NCBI GenBank assembly: GCA_963930055.1
Contig: CAWVKS010000009.1
Location: 62,001-126,000, forward strand
Reading direction: 5' to 3'
DNA: 64,000 nt
DNA from: Pullichristensenella sp963930055
GTDB lineage: Bacteria > Bacillota > Clostridia > Christensenellales > Aristaeellaceae
Positions 18,243-26,785 of the stretch are shown here, in pieces (the stretch's first letter is position 1; each line of letters begins with the position of its first letter). The notes under the pieces are model-generated. The model did no database searches, was not told the origin of the DNA, and saw only the letters and a program-made list of their open reading frames with translations. The position numbers and the translations under genes were made by a program.

Positions 18243-19907
18243 ATGCGCAGGTTCGCAGCGCTGCTTGCGGCCCTCACCCTCGCGCTTTTGTGCGCGGGGG
18301 GCTTTGCCATGCCCACGGCGCGATCCGAGGAAGCGCCGCCGGCCACGCTGCCGCCGCTCAGGCACATACTGGACATCAGCTTTTCCGTCTCCCCGGCGGA
18401 GCTGGTGGAGCCGGGGGAAGTGACGCTCACATTCACCATCACCAACGCCTCGGAATACGACGCGGAAAACGTCTACATCTCCTCCTCGGACGGGCTGCGC
18501 ACAGAGCCCCTCGGGCAGATCGACGCCGGCGACAGCCGCGTGTTCAGCCGCGCCCACAACGCGACCGAGGAAGAGCTGGAAAACGGCCTTATCACCTACA
18601 TCTTCTCCCACGACGGCGTGGCCGGGGACGAGGACACGGTCAACTACACCGTGGACTGCCCCATCGAGCGCGCCATCGCCCGGGCGGAAGTGGAGTTCAC
18701 CCGCCAGTTCTCCGCCCGCAGCGCCCGGCCCGGCGATGTGGTGACCATCACCTACCGCGTGCGCAATACCGGCAACGTGCCCATCGAGAACCTGCGCGTG
18801 GACGACGCCCCCGGCGAATACGCCGGCCGCGCCGACCGCCTGGAGGTGGGCGCTTCGCGCCTGTTCATCAGCCGCGTGGCCGTGGAGGACATCACCGTTT
18901 CCGCGCCGCGGCTGCGCTACGAGGCGCCCGCCGTGGGCGATGAGGAATACGAAATGACGCTGGAGGAGGCGCGCATCCTCCTGGCCGACGAACAGCTCAC
19001 CGCCACGCTCTCCCTTGACCGCGAGACCGCGCGCGTGGGCGAGACGGTCAAGGCCACGCTGACCATCATGAGCCTTGGCAACGTCAACTTTTACGACATG
19101 GCCGTGTATGACGAAAGCTACGGCGGCCTCGTCGCCGACGGCCTGGAGATGGACGCCGGCTCGCAGACGCTGACCATCGAGCGCGAATACCCCGTGCGCG
19201 GCGACGCCAGCTACCAGCTACGCGTGCGCGCGCTCAGTTCCTCCGGGGCGGTCGTGGAGACGCTGACCGAGCCCGTGTCGTTGCAGGCCTTGCCCGCCGG
19301 GGACGGGGCGGCCATCTCCATTTACGCCGAGGCCGTCTACCCGCAAATCGCCTCCGCCGGGGACGTGCCCGTGGACGTGTATATACTCAACGAGGGCGGC
19401 GAGAGCGCCCGCGACGCCGTGTTGGCGGAGGATACCACGGACACGCATCTGCGCGCCTTTGACTTCCTCGCCGGGCGCTTTACCACCCACCGGCGCGTGT
19501 ACGTGCCCGTTTCGCAGACGACGGAGCTGGTGTTCTCCCTGCGCTATACAAACGCCGCCGGGATCGCGCGCACCGCCCAGAGCGCGCCCGTGCGCGTCGA
19601 GATCGCCCGTGGCGGCCAGCGGCTGGACCAGGTGGATGAGGAAGCGCCCTTCTCCGGCCAGTCCGTGAAACTGAGCGAAAACCACACGTTCTTCATCCTG
19701 CTGGGCACGGCGGCGGCGGTGCTCATCGCGCTGGCGGTGGCGCTGTTCATCACCTCCCGCAAGCAGCGGCGGCGGCAGCGGGAAAAACAGGCGCAGTTGC
19801 GCCGGCAGCGGGAGGAGGAGCTGGGCAAGACCAACCGCTTTACCCCCGTGCGCGCCGCGCAGCGCAAGGGGGACAAGCCCAAGGGCGAAAAGGACGGGCA
19901 GACATGA
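18243..19907 (+). CDS. Secreted, membrane-anchored surface protein with repeated beta-sandwich domains
   Basis: 554 residues from the ATG at 18243 (AAAGGAGG upstream); longer in-frame starts lack a ribosome binding site. An N-terminal signal peptide (about 1-27), then several repeats of the CARDB/DUF11 type used in adhesive or stalk proteins: phrases such as GEVTLTFTITNASEYDAENV, GDVVTITYRVRNTGNVPI and VGETVKATLTIMSLGNVNF recur at about 100-residue spacing. A single transmembrane helix near residues 483-505 is followed by a strongly basic cytoplasmic tail (KQRRRQREKQ). The large outer part therefore faces the cell exterior. It is translationally coupled to the next gene by an ATGA overlap. 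Ligand unknown. Confidence 0.8.
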   Translation: MRRFAALLAALTLALLCAGGFAMPTARSEEAPPATLPPLRHILDISFSVSPAELVEPGEVTLTFTITNASEYDAENVYISSSDGLRTEPLGQIDAGDSRVFSRAHNATEEELENGLITYIFSHDGVAGDEDTVNYTVDCPIERAIARAEVEFTRQFSARSARPGDVVTITYRVRNTGNVPIENLRVDDAPGEYAGRADRLEVGASRLFISRVAVEDITVSAPRLRYEAPAVGDEEYEMTLEEARILLADEQLTATLSLDRETARVGETVKATLTIMSLGNVNFYDMAVYDESYGGLVADGLEMDAGSQTLTIEREYPVRGDASYQLRVRALSSSGAVVETLTEPVSLQALPAGDGAAISIYAEAVYPQIASAGDVPVDVYILNEGGESARDAVLAEDTTDTHLRAFDFLAGRFTTHRRVYVPVSQTTELVFSLRYTNAAGIARTAQSAPVRVEIARGGQRLDQVDEEAPFSGQSVKLSENHTFFILLGTAAAVLIALAVALFITSRKQRRRQREKQAQLRRQREEELGKTNRFTPVRAAQRKGDKPKGEKDGQT

Positions 19908-20584
19908 GGTTTGAAGGCTATACGGAGGAGACGCGCGCCTTTTTCATGGCGCTGCGCTTCAACAACAACCGCGAATTTTTCCAGGACAACCGCGAATGGT
20001 ATTTGCGCAGCGTGCGCGAGCCAAGCCTGGCGCTGGCCGCGGCGCTCGCGCCCACGGTGGAAGCGATCGACCCGGAAATGGAGACGCGCCCGCACCGGGC
20101 GCTGGCACGCATCAACCGCGACACGCGCTTTTCCCACGACAAGTCGCCCTACCGCGACCACGTATGGATCTCCTTCCGCCGCCCGGACCGGGAGCGCGGG
20201 AAAGCGCCCTCCTTTTTCGTCGAGGTGGACGATCGGGGCGTGTATTACGGGCTGGGCGCCTACGCCCCGGAGCGCGCGCGGATGAACGCCGTGCGCCGCC
20301 GCCTGCGCGAACGGCCGGGCGAAGCCGCGCGCCTGCTGGGGGCGCTGGAGGGGGATTTCGCCCTCTTTGGCGATACATACAAGCGCCTTGCCGTGCCCGA
20401 AGGGCTTTCGGAAGGCGCGCGGCGGCTCTACCTGCGCAAGAACTACTGGTGGGAAAAGGACCTGCCCTTTGCCAGCGCCCTCGCGCCCGGCCTTCCCGCG
20501 GAGGTGGCGGCGGGCCTTGCGCGGCTGAAACCCCTGTATGATTTTCTGAACGCCTGTATACCAGAGGAGGAGGACTACCTATGA
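19904..20584 (+). CDS. DUF2461 family protein
   Basis: 226 residues. Characteristic blocks are FFMALRFNNNREFFQDNREWY, INRDTRFSHDKSPYRDHVWI (with the invariant DKSPY) and a C-terminal YLRKNYWWEKDLPF. These match DUF2461/TIGR02453, small proteins found widely in bacteria and fungi whose biochemical role is not known. It has no signal peptide. It overlaps the surface-protein gene and the following aldolase gene by four bases each, so it sits inside a coupled operon, but its function cannot be inferred from that. Confidence 0.85.
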   Translation: MRFEGYTEETRAFFMALRFNNNREFFQDNREWYLRSVREPSLALAAALAPTVEAIDPEMETRPHRALARINRDTRFSHDKSPYRDHVWISFRRPDRERGKAPSFFVEVDDRGVYYGLGAYAPERARMNAVRRRLRERPGEAARLLGALEGDFALFGDTYKRLAVPEGLSEGARRLYLRKNYWWEKDLPFASALAPGLPAEVAAGLARLKPLYDFLNACIPEEEDYL

Positions 20585-21231
20585 ACGAACGCGCGCTCAA
20601 AGCCCAGGACTGCCTGCGGGCGGCAAAACTTCTCTACCGGCGCTTCCTCATCAACACCTATGAGGGCAACGTCTCCGTGCGTCTGGGGGACACCATACTC
20701 ATCACCCCCTCGGGCGTGTGCAAGGAAGAACTGGAGGAGGACGACCTCATCGAGGTGGACATCGCTACCGGCAAAACGCTGCGCGCCAAGGAAGGCCGCG
20801 TGGCCTCCAGCGAGACGCGCATGCACCTGTGCGCCTACCGCAACAGCGGCGCGCAGGCCGTGGCGCACGCCCATCCGCCCTTTGCCACCGCCTACGCCGT
20901 GGCCGGCATGCCCATCGAGACGCGCGCCTACCCGGAGATGCGCACGCTCTACGACCGCATCCCCATCTGCCGCTACGGCCGCCCCGGCACAGAGGCCATC
21001 GGCGCGGACATCCCCGAAGTGCTCAAGACGCACGACGTGTTTTTGCTCTCCAACCACGGCCTGGTGGCCGTCGCCCCCACCGCCATCGTGGCCGCCTACC
21101 GGCTGGAGGGCGTGGAATCCATCGCCAAGGTGCTGACGCTCGCGCAGCTGCACGGGCCGGAGAACGCCCTGCCGCGCGACGAGCTGAACGCATTGCAAGA
21201 GATCTACTATGAAAAAAGGAGGCAGTTATGA
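20581..21231 (+). CDS. Class II aldolase/adducin family protein (fuculose-phosphate aldolase-like)
   Basis: 216 residues. Zinc ligands of the class II aldolase family are present in AVAHAHPPFATA and LLSNHGLVAV, and the catalytic glutamate is likely in the RAYPEMRTL region. TYEGNVSVRLGD and LITPSG are family hallmarks. Such enzymes cleave L-fuculose 1-phosphate or related sugar phosphates to dihydroxyacetone phosphate and an aldehyde; the family also contains epimerases and decarboxylases, and no fucose genes are adjacent, so the substrate is open. ATGA overlaps on both sides couple it to DUF2461 and to the phosphohexomutase gene. Confidence 0.87.
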   Translation: MNERALKAQDCLRAAKLLYRRFLINTYEGNVSVRLGDTILITPSGVCKEELEEDDLIEVDIATGKTLRAKEGRVASSETRMHLCAYRNSGAQAVAHAHPPFATAYAVAGMPIETRAYPEMRTLYDRIPICRYGRPGTEAIGADIPEVLKTHDVFLLSNHGLVAVAPTAIVAAYRLEGVESIAKVLTLAQLHGPENALPRDELNALQEIYYEKRRQL

Positions 21232-22739
21232 CTTCCGACCCCTGCACATGGCCACGGCTCAAGAGCGGCAGCTCCATCCGCGGCGACGAAGCGCTCCTGA
21301 CCGATGATTTCGCCAAAAAGCTCGGCTACGCCTTCGCCATCTGGCTGGCCGCACGCATGGAGACGACCCCCGACCGCCTGACCATCGCCGTGGGGCACGA
21401 CCCGCGCGCCTCCGGCCCCCGGCTGAAGGCCGCGCTCATCGACGGCCTGACCGCCGCCGACAGCGACGTGCTGGACTGCGGCCTTTCCACCACGCCGGCG
21501 GTGTTTTCCACCACCCTCAAGGAGGGGCAGGGCGCGGACGGCGCGGTGATGGTCACCGCCAGCCACCTGCCCCCGCGCATGAACGGCTTCAAGTTCCATA
21601 CCCGCGAAGGCGGCCTGCGCGGCGAGGACGTGGACGCCATCATCCGCCTGGCCATGGAGGCGCGCGTGCCCGTGCGGCTGGTCAAGCCGCTGGACGCGCT
21701 TTCCGGCTACCAGGAGTCCCTGCGCGCGCTGGCAAAGCGCAAATTGGAGGACGACGCGCCCAAACCCCTGCTGGGGCTGCATGTGGTGGTGGACGCCGGC
21801 AACGGTTCCGGCGGCTTCTACGCCGATTTCCTGGAGAGCCTGGGCGCGTGGGTCGAGGGCAGTCAGTTCCTCGAGCCGGACGGCTCCTTCCCCCACCACG
21901 CGGCCGACCCGGAGAGCCCCGAGGCCATGCGCGCCCTGTCCAAGGCCGTGGTCAAAAACGAGGCCGACCTGGGCGTGCTCTTCGACGCGGACTGCGACCG
22001 CGCCGCCATCGTCCTAAGCGACGGCCGCTTTGTCAACAAAAACCGCCTCATCGCCCTCACCGCGGCCATGCTGCTCTCCAAACAGCCAGGGCTGACCATC
22101 GTCACGGACTCCGTGACCAGCACGGGGCTGACGCGCTTCATCTCCGAATGGGGCGGCACGCACTACCGCTTCAAGCGCGGCTACCACGCCGTCATCGACG
22201 AAGCCATGCGCCTGAACGGCGAGGGCATCGACTGCCCGCTGGCCATCGAGACCAGCGGCCACGCCGCCTTCCGCGACAACTGCTTCCTGGACGACGGCAT
22301 GTATCTTGTCACCATGCTCATCTGCGAGGCCATGGACTTAAAGCGCGAGGGCAAGACGCTCTATTCGCTGCTGGACGGCCTGCAGGAGCCGGTGGAATCC
22401 ATGGAACTGCGCCTGAACATCCGCGCGGACGAAACGCGCGAGGCCGCGCAGGAGATGATCGAGCTGATCCTCTCCCACACGCTGGACGATCCCTCCTGGC
22501 GGCTGGCCCCGGACAACCGCGAAGGCGTGCGCATACTGTTCGATTTCGGCGGCGAGGTGGAGAGCGCCTGGTTCCAGCTGCGATTGAGCGTGCACGACCC
22601 GGTGATGGCGCTCAACCTGGAAAGCGACGTGGCCGGCGGCGTGCAGTGGATGCTGGAAAAGCTCGCAGAACTGCTGGGCGACGATCTGGAAGTGGATCTC
22701 GGCCCGCTGCGCGCCGCGCTGAAGGAAATGGCAAAATAA
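21228..22739 (+). CDS. Phosphoglucomutase/phosphomannomutase family protein
   Basis: 503 residues. The alpha-D-phosphohexomutase signature is present: phosphoserine loop VTASHLPPRMNGFKF, metal loop LFDADCDRAAIV (usually DGDADR, so slightly divergent), sugar-specificity loop LAIETSGHAAFRDN, and the C-terminal phosphate-binding region. These enzymes interconvert hexose 1- and 6-phosphates for sugar nucleotide or glycolytic use. The N-terminus KSGSSIRGDE replaces the more common FGTSGIRG. Together with the upstream aldolase and downstream transketolase it fits a carbohydrate-phosphate context, although transketolase has its own promoter. Confidence 0.9.
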   Translation: MTSDPCTWPRLKSGSSIRGDEALLTDDFAKKLGYAFAIWLAARMETTPDRLTIAVGHDPRASGPRLKAALIDGLTAADSDVLDCGLSTTPAVFSTTLKEGQGADGAVMVTASHLPPRMNGFKFHTREGGLRGEDVDAIIRLAMEARVPVRLVKPLDALSGYQESLRALAKRKLEDDAPKPLLGLHVVVDAGNGSGGFYADFLESLGAWVEGSQFLEPDGSFPHHAADPESPEAMRALSKAVVKNEADLGVLFDADCDRAAIVLSDGRFVNKNRLIALTAAMLLSKQPGLTIVTDSVTSTGLTRFISEWGGTHYRFKRGYHAVIDEAMRLNGEGIDCPLAIETSGHAAFRDNCFLDDGMYLVTMLICEAMDLKREGKTLYSLLDGLQEPVESMELRLNIRADETREAAQEMIELILSHTLDDPSWRLAPDNREGVRILFDFGGEVESAWFQLRLSVHDPVMALNLESDVAGGVQWMLEKLAELLGDDLEVDLGPLRAALKEMAK

Positions 22740-22785
22740 ATTCTTGTAACATTCTTGCAAAACCGCGCCCAAAGCGGCGCGGATA

Positions 22786-22794
22786 TGGTACAAT
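22786..22794 (+). promoter_or_regulatory. Extended -10 promoter of tkt
   Basis: TATGGTACAAT ending at 22794 carries the TGn extension and TACAAT, but no good -35 exists 17 bp upstream. It is placed about 57 bp before the transketolase start, which has AAAGGAG as ribosome binding site. Confidence 0.55.
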
Positions 22795-22850
22795 AGAGGC
22801 ACTACGAGGTTTTTCGTACCACAACGACCAAGATAAAGGAGATGCTCGCC

Positions 22851-24821
22851 ATGAACAAGGAACAGATGGTCGTCAACGCCATCCGCATTCTCAGCGCCGA
22901 GGCCGTGCAGAAGGCCAAGTCCGGCCATCCCGGCATGCCCATGGGCGCGGCCGCCATGGCCTACGCCGTGTGGGGCCGCGAGATGACCCACAACCCCGCT
23001 GATCCCAAGTTCGTCAACCGCGACCGCTTCGTGCTTTCCTCCGGCCACGGCTCGATGCTGATCTACTCGCTTCTGCACCTGTTCGGCTACGGCCTGACCA
23101 TCGACGACCTCAAGGCCTTCCGTCAGTTCGGCTCCAAGACCCCCGGCCACCCCGAGTACAAGCACACCGTGGGCGTTGAGACCACCACCGGCCCCCTGGG
23201 CCAGGGCATCGCCAACGCCGTGGGCATGGCCATGGCCGAAAAGCACCTGGCGGCCAAGTTCAACCGCGAGGGCTTCAACGTGGTCGACCACTACACCTAC
23301 TGCATCCTCGGCGACGGCTGCATGATGGAGGGCATCTCCCACGAGGCCTGCTCCCTGGCCGGCACCTTGAAGCTCAACAAGCTCATCGCCCTGTATGATG
23401 ACAACGAGATCTCCATCGAGGGCAACACCGACATCGCCTTCCGCGAGGACGTGCCCGCCCGCTTCCGCGCCTACGGCTGGAACGTCATCGACGTCAAGAA
23501 CGGCAACTGCTACGAAGAAGTGGACGCCGCCATCCGTCTGGCCAAGGATTCGGACAAGCCCAACCTCATCGTCTGCCACACCGCCATCGGCTACGGCTCC
23601 CCCAAGGCCGGTCAGGCCAGCGCGCACGGCGAGCCTCTGGGCGAGGAGAACCTCGAGGCGACCAAGAAGAACCTCGGCTGGCCGGAGACCGAGCCCTTCG
23701 CCGTGCCCGCCTGCGTCTACGAGCAGACCGGCGAGGCCGCCCGCCGCGGCGCGGAAGCGCAGAAGGAATGGAACGAGCTGTTTGCCAAGTACGCCAAGAA
23801 GTATCCCGAACTGAAGAAGGAATGGGACGTGTGGTTCTCTGACGAGATCCCGGTCGACCTTCTCAACGACAAGGACTTCTGGGCCTTCGAGGGCAAGAGC
23901 GCGACCCGCAATTCCTCCGGCGTCGTCCTCAACCGCCTGGCCGAGCGCGTGCCCAACCTCTTCGGCGGCTCCGCCGACCTTGCGCCCTCCAACAAGAGCA
24001 ACATGAAGGGCAAGGGCGACTTCTCCGCCGAGACGCCCGAGGGCAACAACATCCACTTCGGCGTGCGCGAACACGCCATGGCGGCCATCTGCAACGGCAT
24101 CCGCCTGCACGGCGGCCTGCGCCCCTACTGCGCCACCTTCTTCGTGTTCAGCGATTACATGAAGAACGCCATGCGCATGTCGGCCATCATGGGCCTGAAC
24201 GTGCCCTACATCCTCACCCACGATTCCATCGGCGTCGGCGAGGACGGCCCCACCCATCAGCCCATTGAGCAGCTTGCCGGCCTGCGCGCCATGCCGGGCC
24301 TGACCGTGTTCCGCCCCGCCGACAGCAAGGAAGTGGCCGCGGGCTGGGTCGCCGCCATGACCGGCGATGCCCCGGTGGCGCTGGTGCTCACCCGTCAGGA
24401 TCTGCCCCTCTACGAAAAGAGCGGCGCGGACGCCCTCAAGGGCGGCTACGTCCTCTCCGACTGCGAAGGCACGCCCGACGTGCTGCTCATGGCCAGCGGC
24501 TCCGAAGTGGAGCAGTGCATGGGCGCGCAGGAGCTGCTCAAGGCCGAAGGCGTCAAGGCGCGCGTGATCTCCATGCCGTCCTTTGAACTGTTCGAGGCCC
24601 AGTCCGACGAGTACAAGGAGAGCGTCATGCCCTCGAACGTGCGCGCGCGCGTGGCCGTCGAGGCTGCCGCCACCTTCGGCTGGCACAAGTACGTGGGCCT
24701 GGACGGCGCGGTGATCGGCCTGGATCACTTCGGCGCTTCCGCCCCCTACAAGCTCCTCTTCCAGGAGTTCGGCTTCACTGCCGAGAACGTGGCCGCGACC
24801 GCCAAGAAGGTCATCGGCTGA
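22851..24821 (+). CDS. tkt: Transketolase
   Basis: 656 residues from the ATG at 22851, which has AAAGGAG at the right distance; an ATG nine bases upstream overlaps that site and is rejected. A single full-length chain has all three domains. Thiamine diphosphate-binding motifs are seen in GHPGMPMGAAAMAYA, LGDGCMMEGISHEA and YDDNEISIEG, and the pyrimidine-domain motif in HFGVREHAMAAICNG with the catalytic glutamate. DSIGVGEDGPTHQPIEQ is the transketolase signature. It transfers two-carbon units in the non-oxidative pentose phosphate pathway. Codon choice is heavily biased to C-ending codons, suggesting high expression. A terminator follows. Confidence 0.97.
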   Translation: MNKEQMVVNAIRILSAEAVQKAKSGHPGMPMGAAAMAYAVWGREMTHNPADPKFVNRDRFVLSSGHGSMLIYSLLHLFGYGLTIDDLKAFRQFGSKTPGHPEYKHTVGVETTTGPLGQGIANAVGMAMAEKHLAAKFNREGFNVVDHYTYCILGDGCMMEGISHEACSLAGTLKLNKLIALYDDNEISIEGNTDIAFREDVPARFRAYGWNVIDVKNGNCYEEVDAAIRLAKDSDKPNLIVCHTAIGYGSPKAGQASAHGEPLGEENLEATKKNLGWPETEPFAVPACVYEQTGEAARRGAEAQKEWNELFAKYAKKYPELKKEWDVWFSDEIPVDLLNDKDFWAFEGKSATRNSSGVVLNRLAERVPNLFGGSADLAPSNKSNMKGKGDFSAETPEGNNIHFGVREHAMAAICNGIRLHGGLRPYCATFFVFSDYMKNAMRMSAIMGLNVPYILTHDSIGVGEDGPTHQPIEQLAGLRAMPGLTVFRPADSKEVAAGWVAAMTGDAPVALVLTRQDLPLYEKSGADALKGGYVLSDCEGTPDVLLMASGSEVEQCMGAQELLKAEGVKARVISMPSFELFEAQSDEYKESVMPSNVRARVAVEAAATFGWHKYVGLDGAVIGLDHFGASAPYKLLFQEFGFTAENVAATAKKVIG

Positions 24822-24852
24822 GTTTCGCTCCGGCAGGACTGACGCTGACACG

Positions 24853-24884
24853 CTCCTCCCTGCATGTCGCGGGGAGGAGTTTTT
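24853..24884 (+). terminator. Terminator after tkt
   Basis: Stem CTCCTCCC (24853-24860) with GGGAGGAG (24872-24879), then TTTTT. Confidence 0.88.
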
Positions 24885-24928
24885 GTGATGTAACAGCTTA
24901 AAAACGACGATAAGAGGGGGAAACGACT

Positions 24929-26644
24929 GTGAAAAAGGGACTGCTCCTGCTGCTCATCCTCGCCGTGGCGCTCTCCTTGAGCGCCTGCGGCTGCAAACAC
25001 GAAAACACCGAAGTGCAGGGCGCGGTGGAGGCCACCTGCACGCAGGAGGGCTACACCGGCGACACCGTGTGCCTCGATTGCGACAAGACGGTCAAGGAAG
25101 GCGAGGCCATTTCCATGCTGCCCCATACCGAAACGGTGGAGGGCGCATTGGAGGCCACCTGCACGCTCGACGGCTACACCGGCGACACCGTCTGTTCCGT
25201 GTGCGGCGCGGTGCTTTCCGAGGGCGAGATCATCCCCGCCACCGGCCATGGCGCGACCGAACTGGTGAATGACCGCGAGCCGACCTGCGAACGCGAGGGC
25301 TACACCGGCGACGAGCTTTGCACGGTCTGCAACACCTATGTCCACGTCGGCGAGCCGATCGAAAAGCTGCCCCACACGCCCGGCGAGCCGCAGAACGCGG
25401 TGGAAGCCACCTGCACGCAGGAGGGTTACACCGGCAATATCTACTGCGCGGTCTGCGGCGAATGGCTGGAAAACGGCGAGGACATCCCCCGCGTCCCCCA
25501 CACGCTGGAAAACGTGACCGGCGCGCGCGAGGCCTCCTGCACCCGCGAGGGCTACACCGGCACGGGCACCTGCTCCGTCTGCGGCGAAGTGGTGGAGGGC
25601 GAGACCAGTCCCCGCCTCGAGCACACGATGGTGGACGGCATTTGCTCCGTGTGCGGCTGGGAGGAACCCGGCCTCTACGTGGACGGCGAGCTGGAAATGA
25701 CCTGGGACGAACTGGCCGAGGGCGGATACATCGAACTTGGCGACGACGGCGCGACCCTCAAGGGCGTACACGAGGGGCTGTACGGCCGCCTCGTGGTCAG
25801 CGAGGACGTCACCGCCTACGGCAACGTCGCCTTCAACGGCTCGCAGCTTGAGGAGATCTGGTCGCCCTGCACCGTTCCCGAAACCAACGGCGCGTTCGGC
25901 GGCGCGCGGGAACTCAAGACCGTGCGCTTCTTCGGCGATCTGCAGGAACTGAACTACAAATGTTTCAGCGGCTGTGAAAAGCTGGAGAGCGTCGTCATCC
26001 CCGACAGCGTGCGCATTATCCCCGACCAGTGCTTCTCGGGCTGCGCGGCCCTTACCTCGGTGACGCTGCCCGCCAATCTGGAGGTCATCGACACGGACGC
26101 CTTCTCCGGCACGGCGGCGCTTGCGCATCTCGACTTCCCCGAGACACTCACGCAGATCGGCGGCGGCGCTTTCTATGGCAGCGGCCTTGTCGAGGTAACG
26201 TTGCCCGCGAACGTGGAGGAAATCGGCATGAACGCCTTCAGCGGCTGCGCGTCCCTTGCGCGCCTCGATCTTTCTAAGACGGCCGTTACCTCCATGTACG
26301 ACCCCTGCAGCGACCTGCCCGCGCTGACGGAGCTGCTTTTGCCCCACGGCCTTGAGTCCGGCGACGGCGTACTGCCCTATGTCGCGCAGGTGGAGGCGCT
26401 GGCCATCCCCGACGGCGTGACTGAATTCTCCATCGGCGGCAATTCCTCCTTCTACCCCAACGAGGCGCTCAAGAGCGTCGTCTGGCCGGTGAGCCTGAAG
26501 GACGCCTCGGGCTTTGACGCCGCCGTGGCGCTTGAGACCGTCTACTACCGCGGCAGCGAACTGGAGTGGAGCCTCATCGACTTTGGCGATCTGGCCGAGC
26601 GCTTCGCGCTCGTCAACGTGGTCTTTGATTACGAGGGCGAATAA
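24929..26644 (+). CDS. Lipoprotein with five CxxC repeats and BspA-type leucine-rich repeats
   Basis: 571 residues from a GTG start behind AGAGGGGG. The lipobox (LSAC) places the lipidated cysteine at residue 20. Residues 30-235 hold five repeats of about 38 residues with the core ATCTxEGYTGDxxCxxC followed by GExI and a His (LPHT, GHG, LPHT, VPHT, LEHT); each contributes three cysteines and a histidine, which looks like a metal-binding or disulphide module. Residues 250-570 form BspA-like leucine-rich repeats (VVIPDSVRIIPDQCFSGC, VTLPANLEVIDTDAFSG and so on). Such proteins are surface adhesins or host-interaction factors in gut bacteria. The gene has its own terminator and is monocistronic. 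Confidence 0.88.
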   Translation: MKKGLLLLLILAVALSLSACGCKHENTEVQGAVEATCTQEGYTGDTVCLDCDKTVKEGEAISMLPHTETVEGALEATCTLDGYTGDTVCSVCGAVLSEGEIIPATGHGATELVNDREPTCEREGYTGDELCTVCNTYVHVGEPIEKLPHTPGEPQNAVEATCTQEGYTGNIYCAVCGEWLENGEDIPRVPHTLENVTGAREASCTREGYTGTGTCSVCGEVVEGETSPRLEHTMVDGICSVCGWEEPGLYVDGELEMTWDELAEGGYIELGDDGATLKGVHEGLYGRLVVSEDVTAYGNVAFNGSQLEEIWSPCTVPETNGAFGGARELKTVRFFGDLQELNYKCFSGCEKLESVVIPDSVRIIPDQCFSGCAALTSVTLPANLEVIDTDAFSGTAALAHLDFPETLTQIGGGAFYGSGLVEVTLPANVEEIGMNAFSGCASLARLDLSKTAVTSMYDPCSDLPALTELLLPHGLESGDGVLPYVAQVEALAIPDGVTEFSIGGNSSFYPNEALKSVVWPVSLKDASGFDAAVALETVYYRGSELEWSLIDFGDLAERFALVNVVFDYEGE

Positions 26645-26659
26645 ACTTCCATCTTTGCA

Positions 26660-26687
26660 CCCTCCGGCGCGCGCCGGGGGCTTTTTT
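26660..26687 (+). terminator. Terminator after the LRR lipoprotein gene
   Basis: GC-rich hairpin (CCCTCCGGCGC arm at 26660 with GCGCCGGGGG) followed by CTTTTTT ending at 26687. Confidence 0.85.
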
Positions 26688-26711
26688 ACGCAAATTTTCG
26701 CCCCGCGCGCG

Positions 26712-26740
26712 TTGCAAGTCCGCCGCCGCGCGTGTACAAT
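26712..26740 (+). promoter_or_regulatory. Promoter of the serine hydrolase gene
   Basis: TTGCAA (26712-26717), 17-bp spacer, TACAAT (26735-26740) with a TG extension just upstream of the -10. It reads into the gene at 26786. Confidence 0.8.
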
Positions 26741-26785
26741 GGAGGCAGGCGCATATGCGCCATTTGTACGAAAGAAGGTCTTTGT

